A stretch of 32,819 nt of DNA from Shewanella algicola. GTDB taxonomy: Bacteria; Pseudomonadota; Gammaproteobacteria; Enterobacterales; Shewanellaceae. How positions within the stretch are numbered: the stretch's first letter is position 1; each line of letters starts with the position of its first letter. Below are positions 1 to 8,800 of the stretch, piece after piece. Location: NCBI RefSeq assembly GCF_014648035.1, contig NZ_BMQI01000053.1:1-32819 (forward strand), read 5' to 3'. The position numbers and the translations under genes were made by a program. Below the pieces are notes generated by a model. That model did no database searches, was not told where the DNA came from, and was given only the letters and a program-made list of their open reading frames with translations.

Positions 1-22
1 TTATCTGTACTTCTATTAGATC

Positions 23-50
23 AAAGCCCTAGACGAATGTCTAGGGCTTT
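23..50. terminator. Bidirectional rho-independent terminator
   Basis: A perfect 12-bp stem (AAAGCCCTAGAC / GTCTAGGGCTTT) with a GAAT loop. The A-rich and T-rich flanks suit either direction. It probably ends a gene lying left of the window. Confidence 0.7.
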
Positions 51-62
51 GTCAGCAGTCTG

Positions 63-90
63 AAACCGCCAAAAGGCGGTTTTTTATTTT
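63..90 (+). terminator. Rho-independent terminator
   Basis: Stem AAACCGCC / GGCGGTTT around an AAAA loop, followed by a long T-rich tract on the plus strand. It is the second terminator in a row after the gene off the left edge. The rest of the stretch up to 239 is AT-rich leader with no gene seen. Confidence 0.75.
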
Positions 91-239
91 TACGCTGTAT
101 TTAAATAGAGTATTCGACACGCCCTTCAACACAAAACCTCTTAAGCCATAGCGACACAAAAGATAAAAACAGGTTTTCTTTACAATAACTTAATTAACCA
201 CTAAGTTAATTCATTCGATATTGATAAAGGACTATCGCA

Positions 240-1424
240 ATGCCACAGGCACCGACCTCACATACATATAAATACCTTACAGGCGTAGTTATTTTGCTGC
301 TGATTGGTATTGGTGCGTATGCTTACTTGTCCAATATAAAACCCAAACCTCTGGCATCTGGCGCGGTATTGGTTCTTCCGGTCAAGATTGTCACTCCAAA
401 ATCAACAACTGATGTCGATACTCAATGGAATGCCTATGCCGCGATGGATGTGCTTATTCAGCAGCTAACTCTCGGCGTGAGCTACCCTTTATTGCAAACT
501 GAGGATGTCATTAATATTACTTCGCGGCTCGCTCAAACCGATAACCTTACTCCTAACATTAACAAAATCATGGCGATATCAGGTGCGGTATTAGTCATAG
601 AATCCAGTGTGAGTTTTATCAACAACCAGTATCAACTCAGTTATACGTTACACAGCCAAAGTCAAAGTGACACATCAAGTGTTAACGCAGCCAATATCAA
701 TCAAGTATTGTCATCAACTGCGGCAGCAATCAGCCAAACATTTAATCCTAAACATAATAAGCCAGTAACTGATTATCAATCTCGCTTACATTCTTCACCG
801 TTAGTTCAAGCAATAACACTCAGCCAACAAGGCGATTTACTGGGTGCTGAACAGCACTTATTAACCGTTATTGGTCACTCGCCAACCAACCTACTTGCCA
901 GTCGTCTGTTAGGTAATATTCAATTACAACAACGGCAATTTGAACGCCTTAGCCTTACATTGACGAATGCTATTGATGAAGCACTACGTCAAAATGATCA
1001 ACGTGAACTGGCTCGCCTAAGAATATTATTAGCTCAAAGCTATATCGAAACCGACAACATTGAACAAGCTTTAGGTGTACTCAATATTGCAAAAGGCAAT
1101 GCAGCCAAAGTGAAAGATTGGCTAACATTAGGCTATGCTTCTCAACTTTCTGGAGTGATAAATCAACGTATTGGACGTAATAACGATGCTAGAGATCAGT
1201 TCAAAAAAGCCATTGAATATCATCAAATGATGGGGTATCCCATTGGTCAAAATCAGGCGTTAAATGATTTGGCTGAACTTGAGGTCGTCGAATTTAACTA
1301 CCCGCAGGCCTACCGATTAATTAATCGATCATATGAATTAGTCGCACATCGTGGCCTAGATGATTTGGAAAATACCACATTCAAAATTATGTCTAATATC
1401 GAAAACAAAATGCAGCACAGATAA
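240..1424 (+). CDS. Membrane-anchored periplasmic TPR protein, resembling the C-terminal half of CadC/ToxR-like regulators
   Basis: Function unknown. The protein (394 aa) has a short cytoplasmic N-terminus and one hydrophobic segment at about residues 12-31. Next comes an alpha/beta region opening with a VLVLPVKI strand, like the 'VLPF' start of the periplasmic domain in CadC-type regulators. A helical TPR-like region follows from about 180 to 385, with repeated A-x-x-L/G-x-x-Y helices. Such periplasmic domains are normally fused to an N-terminal winged helix, and none is present here or upstream. The start is chosen for the AAAGG at 226-230. It is followed by a terminator shared with the convergent symporter. 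It may be a sensor or scaffold partner, but that is inference. Confidence 0.75.
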   Translation: MPQAPTSHTYKYLTGVVILLLIGIGAYAYLSNIKPKPLASGAVLVLPVKIVTPKSTTDVDTQWNAYAAMDVLIQQLTLGVSYPLLQTEDVINITSRLAQTDNLTPNINKIMAISGAVLVIESSVSFINNQYQLSYTLHSQSQSDTSSVNAANINQVLSSTAAAISQTFNPKHNKPVTDYQSRLHSSPLVQAITLSQQGDLLGAEQHLLTVIGHSPTNLLASRLLGNIQLQQRQFERLSLTLTNAIDEALRQNDQRELARLRILLAQSYIETDNIEQALGVLNIAKGNAAKVKDWLTLGYASQLSGVINQRIGRNNDARDQFKKAIEYHQMMGYPIGQNQALNDLAELEVVEFNYPQAYRLINRSYELVAHRGLDDLENTTFKIMSNIENKMQHR

Positions 1425-1445
1425 TGCTTCTAATCGTCATAACAA

Positions 1446-1470
1446 AAACGACCTGCAATGCAGGTCGTTT
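1446..1470. terminator. Bidirectional terminator between convergent genes
   Basis: An 11-bp perfect stem (AAACGACCTGC / GCAGGTCGTTT) with a 3-nt loop, between the TPR protein gene and the convergent symporter gene. Confidence 0.8.
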
Positions 1471-1488
1471 AAGTGTCACTCACTAAAC

Positions 1489-2748
1489 TTATTCTTTCGC
1501 TGCCACTAAGCTGTCTTGATTCACTTGATGCTTTTTCTCTGTCTGGTCAACAATAGTCAGTACCGCAGTGTCACCCACTACGTTACAAGATGTCAGAATC
1601 ATATCAATAATCCGGTCAAGCGCTGCCACAATCACAAACGCTTCTACCGGTAAGCCCAGTTGATAAATCAATACTCCAATCATTACCATGCCACCGCCAG
1701 GTACGCCACCCGCGCCAACTGAAAGCAAAAATACGCTGAATAATAGCGACGGGATTTGGTCGTTGCTAATTGGCATACCAAACGCGTTGGCGACAAAGAA
1801 AATGGCGATGGTGATATAAATCGACACCCCGCCCATGTTCATGGTTGCCCCTAACGGTACACCAAAACCGGCGACGGCTTTGCTTACTCCGAGTTTATCG
1901 GTCAAGGTACGCATGGTGACCGGAATAGTGGCATTAGAGCTTGCCGTTGAAAGTGAAAACAGGATTTGCTCTTGGGTTTTATCGCGGAAGGTTTTGGCCG
2001 ACACAGGGGTAAACACACCCACAGCAATAGGGTAAACAATAAAAATCCACATCAGTAATAGCGCTAAGATCAACACTAGGTATTCAACCACACTGACAAA
2101 AATTTCAGGTTCTAATGTCGCCCCTAGTTTAAACATCAAGGCGAATACACCGTATGGCGCAAGGCTCATTACCAATGAGATTAAACGCATCATGATTTTA
2201 TTGGCGGTTTGAAAGCCTTTTACTGCGCCTTCTACCGAGGTGCCCATCGATTTAATCACACCGCCCATCAGTAGCGCCATAAAAATCACTTGCAACATGT
2301 TGCCAGAGGTAAACGCTGAAAACGGATTGTTCGGCACAATGCTCACAATGAGTGACATTAAATCAGGCAGCTCTGTTGCCGTAATATCGACCGAGCCGCT
2401 GCTTGACATATCAACGCCTTTGCCAGGCTCAAATACCATTGCCACCGTAAATGCCGCAAGAATGGCAACTAAAGTGTTAATAATGTAAAAACCAAAGGTT
2501 TTGCCACCTAAGCGACCAAAGCTTTTTAAATCTTGTAACTCACACACGCCACAAACAATACTGACAAACACTAAAGGTACAACTAACATCATGATCATAT
2601 TAACGAACATGGTACCGATACCACTTGCTAAGGTGACGAGAGTGCCACCAAAAAAGGCGTTATCGGCCAGCGAGAATTGCACAATACTGCCGAGTAGCAC
2701 ACCTAAAAAAAGACCGATAAAGATCCGTGCTGAAAGTGATTTTGTCAT
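1489..2748 (-). CDS. Dicarboxylate/amino acid:cation symporter (DAACS family)
   Basis: An inner-membrane secondary transporter of the glutamate/dicarboxylate:Na+ or H+ family (GltP/DctA/SstT relatives). The length of 419 aa is usual. Hydrophobic helices run throughout. The family landmarks are the serine-rich re-entrant loop STASSNATIP at 267-276, the TM7 NMGG motif at 304-307 (usually NMDG), the glycine-rich HP2 region GAGGVPGGG at 345-353, and the TM8 motif with D378-R379, D382, N389 and D393 that contacts the substrate carboxylates and amino group. The start is supported by GGGAAATAACAG before the ATG. It stands alone as a transcription unit. The exact substrate (glutamate, aspartate, C4-dicarboxylate, serine) cannot be told from sequence by eye. 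Confidence 0.9.
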   Translation of the reverse strand: MTKSLSARIFIGLFLGVLLGSIVQFSLADNAFFGGTLVTLASGIGTMFVNMIMMLVVPLVFVSIVCGVCELQDLKSFGRLGGKTFGFYIINTLVAILAAFTVAMVFEPGKGVDMSSSGSVDITATELPDLMSLIVSIVPNNPFSAFTSGNMLQVIFMALLMGGVIKSMGTSVEGAVKGFQTANKIMMRLISLVMSLAPYGVFALMFKLGATLEPEIFVSVVEYLVLILALLLMWIFIVYPIAVGVFTPVSAKTFRDKTQEQILFSLSTASSNATIPVTMRTLTDKLGVSKAVAGFGVPLGATMNMGGVSIYITIAIFFVANAFGMPISNDQIPSLLFSVFLLSVGAGGVPGGGMVMIGVLIYQLGLPVEAFVIVAALDRIIDMILTSCNVVGDTAVLTIVDQTEKKHQVNQDSLVAAKE

Positions 2749-3034
2749 CTGTTATTTCCCATTCGAAATGGCAACTTCTGTTGCTGATTATTGTTATACC
2801 AATCCTGGTGTTTATTATTTTCGAGCGCTGAAATACTGAGACATCGCGCACAATATTTCAATCACCTTGATGAACAAAAGCGCACACAAAAACACCACAC
2901 ATAATAATTGACACAAAAAAGCAATAAATAACAATGCATTATGAAATTTAAAAATATTATTATGATGGTATAACCAGTCAGAAAAACGGCTTTGGGAAGG
3001 TTGTATCAGCGAGAACTACAGCAACATTTCGCTA

Positions 3035-3991
3035 TTAATAGTCAATATTAATGCGATCGAGTCGCAATGCATTCGCTAACATATGTTGTTGCTTAATACT
3101 GACATGATTACGTCCAACCCACTGAGTTAATGTGAGCCATTGGGAAGTATGGGCCACTGTGTTGTGAGTTGATTGCGACATAATATTGTCAAGATAAGTT
3201 AATTGCTTATGTTGTTTATTAAAGTCGCTAACCGAATTAACTTGTTTGAGGGCCAGTAACTCATTTGGCGCATCGAGCACCAATTTCGGCACTATCATGC
3301 TGTGACAATTTTCAAGCGTATTGGCAATCATCAACCCTGCGGGATCAAGGTCGGTAAAGGCGATCACATCCAACTTAAGTGCGGCGATTAAATGTAAAAA
3401 ACGTTTGCGCCCTGCCGGTGAATAATCGTGACTGCCACGATACAACACCATGCAATTGTCGATGATTGGCTGTAGCTCGGGCGTGAATGAATAAGCAAAT
3501 AGATTGTCAAAACTGTCGAGGTTTTCGACTACGATGAGCTGGCTAATCTTGAGTTGCTGACACAGTGTGACGGCAGTGTCGACCTTTAATCGCAAAGCAT
3601 TATCCAATGCGGTCAGCACATCGAGCACATTATCTGCCACAGATTTAGACACGAGAGATTGAGTGATATTAGGCGCCAGCTTAATTAACACATAGTCGGC
3701 ATCAGGGCTGATGTTGGCGTACTTTTCATTGGCACTATGCTGCGCCATTTGTTGGCGAGGTACATCAAAATCGAGCGCGAGAATATCTAAGCCCGAATCA
3801 ACCTGCGCCATTTTGCGCAGTAAAGCATAATCTTTATGGGTTAAATACAGGTATTTTTCGGCACCATCAGGTTCGCCTATTTGCCATAACTGATAGAGTT
3901 TTTTCCAGCTTGCATTTAAAGGTACGCGCGGCAAAAGTTGTTTTGCCGCGCGAGCTATTAACTGTAATTGACTCTGGCTTAGGCTAGCCAT
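3035..3991 (-). CDS. TOPRIM-domain protein, JetD/MksG-like nuclease subunit of a condensin system
   Basis: Last gene of the four-gene condensin operon (318 aa). The C-terminal half reads as a TOPRIM fold: a strand ending in the catalytic-type glutamate (LIVVENLD, E156), then IDNCMVLYRGSHDY, then the acidic motif FTDLDPAGL with D214 and D216. A DLDxxG motif of this kind is typical of the topoisomerase-VI-A-like TOPRIM in JetD/MksG, which cuts DNA for the SMC complex. The N-terminal part (1-145) is helical and could be the DNA-binding arm. It is shorter than my recollection of canonical JetD (roughly 380-400 aa). Its ATG lies inside the end of the kleisin-like gene (13-bp overlap), so translation is coupled. 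The fold assignment is from motifs; the nuclease role is inferred from the family. Confidence 0.75.
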   Translation of the reverse strand: MASLSQSQLQLIARAAKQLLPRVPLNASWKKLYQLWQIGEPDGAEKYLYLTHKDYALLRKMAQVDSGLDILALDFDVPRQQMAQHSANEKYANISPDADYVLIKLAPNITQSLVSKSVADNVLDVLTALDNALRLKVDTAVTLCQQLKISQLIVVENLDSFDNLFAYSFTPELQPIIDNCMVLYRGSHDYSPAGRKRFLHLIAALKLDVIAFTDLDPAGLMIANTLENCHSMIVPKLVLDAPNELLALKQVNSVSDFNKQHKQLTYLDNIMSQSTHNTVAHTSQWLTLTQWVGRNHVSIKQQHMLANALRLDRINIDY

Positions 3992-5199
3992 AACTCAACA
4001 TCATGAATGATAAAATTACCGTTATACACAGGATCGGGTTTGCCAATCGGTTCTAATTCAAAGTAACTTTTATGCTCATCGGCCAAGCCTTCATACCCCC
4101 CAATCACCTGGTAAAGCCAACTTTCTGCATCCCACTGTAATTGCTTGTCGGTTAAATAACTCAATGCAGATTGGCGTAACCCCGAATCGATCACCTCACA
4201 GAAATATTCATCCACGGCAATTTTGAGTGGATTTTCTGGAATATCAAAGTCTTCACTGTCGCCCATTTCAAAGGTGACATTATGTTCACGAGCCACATGC
4301 GGTAAGGCATCACGGCTAATGGCTTTTACCTGGGCGACAACGTTCATTAACTCCAGCTCATGATGCGGGTTGCTCACATCAACACTGGCAGGAGCGAGTA
4401 ACGCTTCAGCGCAATTAAATAAGTTCGGAACATTTTTATGACCCACATGGTTATCAACTTGATAATCTGGGTGCATGTCGGTGTGCAGTAACCAGCCTTT
4501 GAGTAACCGAGTACGCCCTTGAATTTGCCTAAAACGACCGAGTAATTCATATAATCGGCCTTGAACAATACTTAACTCTTGGGTGCACTGGCTTAAGGTT
4601 TCTTGCAAGCTGGTCATTAATAAACGGCGCAACTCACGAATGTCGCCGGCAATTTCACCGAGCTCACTAAACTGGAACATTTCGAGGCCATTGAGCAAGT
4701 CTGACACCTGGCTTTGCGCCAGTTCGTTTTCACGAATTTTGGCATTAATCGTCCCGACATAACCAAACTCGTTATTAATCCGCCCCCATAACACCCGAAT
4801 CGAATAGCGTAAGCTGTCAGTAAAGCTGTAAACGTGTTCGTTTAAGTCGGCTAAATAAGCTTCTGCAGCGCTGTAATCAACATTATGACGCGCTTCTTTA
4901 TAATGATCAGCCAGGGTTTTAATGGTGGCTAAAGACGAGCCAACATTTGAGTCAATTTGACGGTTACGCTCATCGCTTAAGGCTTCTTCAAGCAATGCCC
5001 GCACAGAGCGCTTTAAACGCAGTTCTTGATCAGGTTCTGGGCGCCACAAAATGCCGCTTTTTTTGAGTTTTTCAATCACGCCTGCATCATGGGCAGTGTC
5101 GTTAACCGACCCCGCTAAATATGCATCCATGATCACATCGGCATGCCGCCCGAGTTGTTTGAGCAGCTTTACCCCGGCCTGGTGTAAGTTGCTGCTCAT
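3979..5199 (-). CDS. MukF/JetA-like kleisin subunit of a condensin system
   Basis: A 406-aa, largely helical soluble protein without signal or membrane segments. The first ~75 residues read like a winged-helix domain, including VIEKLKKSGILW and a following acidic/basic helix. Long helices (about 85-240) resemble the middle region of MukF/JetA. A C-terminal alpha/beta part could be the second winged helix that binds an SMC head. I recognise it by position and architecture, not by a diagnostic motif. It lies third, between a MukE-like gene (4-bp overlap, 5196-5199) and the TOPRIM gene (13-bp overlap). Database names for such proteins may be misleading. Confidence 0.6.
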   Translation of the reverse strand: MSSNLHQAGVKLLKQLGRHADVIMDAYLAGSVNDTAHDAGVIEKLKKSGILWRPEPDQELRLKRSVRALLEEALSDERNRQIDSNVGSSLATIKTLADHYKEARHNVDYSAAEAYLADLNEHVYSFTDSLRYSIRVLWGRINNEFGYVGTINAKIRENELAQSQVSDLLNGLEMFQFSELGEIAGDIRELRRLLMTSLQETLSQCTQELSIVQGRLYELLGRFRQIQGRTRLLKGWLLHTDMHPDYQVDNHVGHKNVPNLFNCAEALLAPASVDVSNPHHELELMNVVAQVKAISRDALPHVAREHNVTFEMGDSEDFDIPENPLKIAVDEYFCEVIDSGLRQSALSYLTDKQLQWDAESWLYQVIGGYEGLADEHKSYFELEPIGKPDPVYNGNFIIHDVELWLA

Positions 5200-5849
5200 A
5201 TTAACTCCCTTTGGGTCGCGGTTTCGGCTTGTGCCTCAAGGCTTAGGCCTTCGGTTTCGTCAATAAAGCGGATCACTTCGTACAAGTAATCAAGCTTGCC
5301 GGTGGCGATGTAAATTTGTTTCTCGCTGTTAGGTTTAGTCAAATAACCCAGCTCAACTAAACGCTTAAACACCAACTTAATTTGGCCGTCGACATTGCTG
5401 CTGCTTGATCCAAATAAGCGATACTGGCTAAGTTTAGTTAGCTGCTCTCTAAAGGCAGGCGTGTCTTCTATACGTGCTTGTAAGTCAGTTAAGCGTATCG
5501 GTGCCCCTTCGCTTAATGGCGCATCCTGGCCGCTGGCCTCTTGCACTAACACCAACCATTCCACCAGCGGGATCAACGCTGAACAAATGTCTTTAAACTG
5601 CGATGAAATCACTTTGCGCTCAGCATCGCCGAGTTGTAAATAACCACAAAAGAACACTTCACCTTCGCCTGCGCTGGCCAGTGTGCGGTTAATTTGATTT
5701 AAGTACGTTTCTATCCGCTCGCGGGTGCTGTTGTTTTTTAGCGCACGCCAGCCATCTTCGTTAGTCACTCGGCAAATAAACTCGCCACGCAGTAACTGTT
5801 CGATTAACGCACTGGTTCCCACTAAGGTTGTTTCATTTGAGTCAGACAT
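5196..5849 (-). CDS. MukE/JetB-like condensin subunit
   Basis: A 217-aa soluble protein with the architecture of MukE/JetB (tandem winged helix). An N-terminal segment (LLRGEFICRVTNEDGWRAL) is followed by a helix with ETYLNQINRTLASAGEGEVF, which resembles the JetB/DUF4194 pattern of a helix followed by a beta-hairpin. Further helices follow, then a C-terminal winged-helix-like part (about 140-200: RLFGSSSS, FKRLVELGYL). MukE-type proteins bridge the kleisin and the SMC heads. Its ATG overlaps the SMC stop codon by one base (TAATG), and its stop overlaps the next ATG. Stoichiometric, coupled synthesis is therefore likely. Confidence 0.65.
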   Translation of the reverse strand: MSDSNETTLVGTSALIEQLLRGEFICRVTNEDGWRALKNNSTRERIETYLNQINRTLASAGEGEVFFCGYLQLGDAERKVISSQFKDICSALIPLVEWLVLVQEASGQDAPLSEGAPIRLTDLQARIEDTPAFREQLTKLSQYRLFGSSSSNVDGQIKLVFKRLVELGYLTKPNSEKQIYIATGKLDYLYEVIRFIDETEGLSLEAQAETATQRELI

Positions 5850-8800
5850 TAACTGTGCTCCTTAGCAGTTTCAGTATTTCGTTGTGATAATCGCTCCGCT
5901 AGCGGGTTAGTTTTAGGTTTAACCACCTGCAGTTTTTTGGTTTGTTTATTAATAATGTAGCGGTTAGCAAATAAGTTAAGCACTTCAGATTCTGGATTTG
6001 GGAACGCCCCTAACACGCTAATGTTATTGTTTTCACAGGCGTCAAATATCTTCTTCACGTTGGTGTGATGTAAGGTGCCAAGCTCATCAATAGGCCAATG
6101 AATGGTCACATGGGCTTTACCGCGCAATAAACGGGTAAATGCCAACAAGAATTTACATAAAATCAGATATGCCATACCGTGGCTAGACGATTCATTTAAC
6201 TGGCGGTCGGTGCGGATAATCAAATCACTATTGCCCTCTTTTAAGCGCAATTCAATTTCCAATAATTTGGCAATGCCACCAGTTAATGCGGCGCGGCCAA
6301 TAATGTCTAACGCGCGGCGCATTGAGTTAGTGTAGTGCTCGTCTGGGAGCTGACTAAAGCCGTCAGCTTTCCAGGCTTTAAAGGCTTTTACAAACACTTC
6401 AAGCTCAGGCCAAAACTCGAGCTCACTGATGCGTGAGCGAATGCGTACAGCAGATTCAGAAACGCCATCGAGGAACAACTCTTCACCGACTTCACGAGTA
6501 ATACGTGCACTTTGGCTGGCAATGCGGCGGTCAATATCAGTTAATACGTCGTAAAATGCGGTTAAGTCGATACCAAAAATACGCCCTTGCTCACGAATCG
6601 CCATTAACGATTGCGGCACCATTACATTAAGTAACTGCTCAAGCTGTGGCACTAATTTACGGTAGTCGAGTAGGCGAATGCCTTTGTCATTAACAAAGCT
6701 AGACTCGTCACGCGCGCGCTCCCAGAACTCGGCCAAACTTGAGCCCGATTTGCTGGCAATAACAGAGTCGAAGTGTTCAACATATTGCTTCACCGAGCCC
6801 ATCAAATAGTCACGCTTTAGTAATAAGTCTTCGCCTTGGCGCAGGCGCTCGCCAATACTGCCGATGGCTTCATCGTTATTGGGCGGTAATTTAAGCTCGA
6901 CCAACTTACGCATCACCGCACGCAGTTTAGTCAGGTTTTCAGACGCTTCAACTTGAGCAGCATCGCAGACTTTACGCTCAGTTTCTAAGCTGGTGCGTCG
7001 TTGTTTAATTTCAGCGGTCTTGGCTTTTAATTGCTGCTCAAACTCAAGTGCGGCCCGTTTAACGTCTGCCAGCTGTGCTTGCAATTTAGGTTTACGTGCT
7101 AACCAGGTATGCTGATACCAATCGTCATAACGTAACACGTCGCTACGGCGTTGTTCTGCCTGGCTGATTTGCGCTTCAAGTTCACGAATTTGCTTTTTAA
7201 GCGCTAAGATTGTGCCTTCATCGACACCGCGAGATTTCAGCTCATTTTTGTACCAGGTTTCACAGGCTTTTTGCTCTGCTTTAGCATTAGTGCGGCGCTG
7301 TTCAATATTGGCTTTAATTTGCCCTAACTGATTGTCGATAGCACCCACGACTTCTTGCCAGTAAGCATTTTTGTCCATGCGTGCTTCAAGCGCCTGATCT
7401 TTTTGTTCGGCTAGCCATTCAAGATGCTGGTTATGTAGCTGCTTTAATTCATTATCAAGTTGTACCAAACGCTTGCCCGATTCGGTTTTGCGATCGGCGA
7501 CGGCTTGATTAATCTTTTGTTGCTCACTGCGCTTTTCATCAAACAAGCGGCGTAAATCTTCACGACTATTTTTATAGGCAGTGCGGGCGAAGGTTAACTC
7601 ACGGGTAATGGCATCCAGTGCGCTGTTCATTACCACCAGCTGATCTTCTGCTTCTGCATGCATTTCTTGCGCACTTTGCAGTGCTTCTTCAGCTTTAGCA
7701 AAACGGATACGCAAATCTTGCTCTGTTGCGGCGTATTCAGGCACATCAATGGCATTAAGCTCTAGGTGGACGCCAAACAAACTATCGCTATTGTCTTTGG
7801 TTAAACTTGGGTGTAAATCACTGCGATGCAATAATTCTGGGGCTATCACTTTACCAAATGATTGCTCCCAACCTTGGGCTTCTTTGCGTAAAAATTCCAA
7901 TAGCGTATGCGACTGTGGGAACAGCATGTGATGCAATTCTTCTTTGGCATTTTCGCGTTCGCTCACACGAATACTGGCAATGCGCAGCGCTTCGTTGGCC
8001 TGATCTCGTTTGGCTCGCTGCTTACGCTCCTCGGTGCTTAAGCGCTCAACCTTGGCATTACAGGTTTCTTGTTCTTCGTCGGCGAGGCTGATGCGCTCAT
8101 CAAAAATCGCCAAACGCATTTTTTCATCTTCGGTGTATGTTACGCCATCAACTTGATGCTTAAGCTCTGCGGCCTGCAATTTAAGTTGGTATTCTTGTTC
8201 AGTAAATTTGGCTTTACCCGCGTCAGTTTGCTCGCGCCATTGTTGTTCAAGTTTGGCTAAATCGTCATTGGCTAGCTCACGCTGTTTATCACGCGCTTCA
8301 CGTTGAGTGTCTTGTTCGGTGTGTAACGACTCAAGCTCAAGGTGAAGCTGCTCGGCAATTTTACTGCGGCGCGCATTAAAAGCCGCTTCAATGTCTTGGT
8401 GCTTTTCAGTCTGCAGTTTGTGGCGTTGTTGCAGGTTCTCTAAATCGCTGCGCCAATTAGACAGGTTATCTAGATCGGCTTTGGCCTGCTCAATATCGGC
8501 ATCTAAAAAGGCGGCATGCTGATCTTCAATGGCATCTAGCTCATCTTCAAATTTGCCGACATCGCCTTTTGCAGCCGACAACTCCTGGTTGAGCTCATCG
8601 CGGACATCTTTCCACTCATCGTCGAGCAAACGCAGTTTAAGATTAAGTTCTTTGCCTAAGGTTTGACTGCGGTCTTGACGCTCGGCCTCAAGCGTTTCAT
8701 CGTCACGGTAGCCACGCGATAAACTAGCTAAACGTAATTCGGCACTTAATAGTTGATTAAACTCTTGCTCAAGCTTGTCGTATTCTGGGCGAATTTGCTC

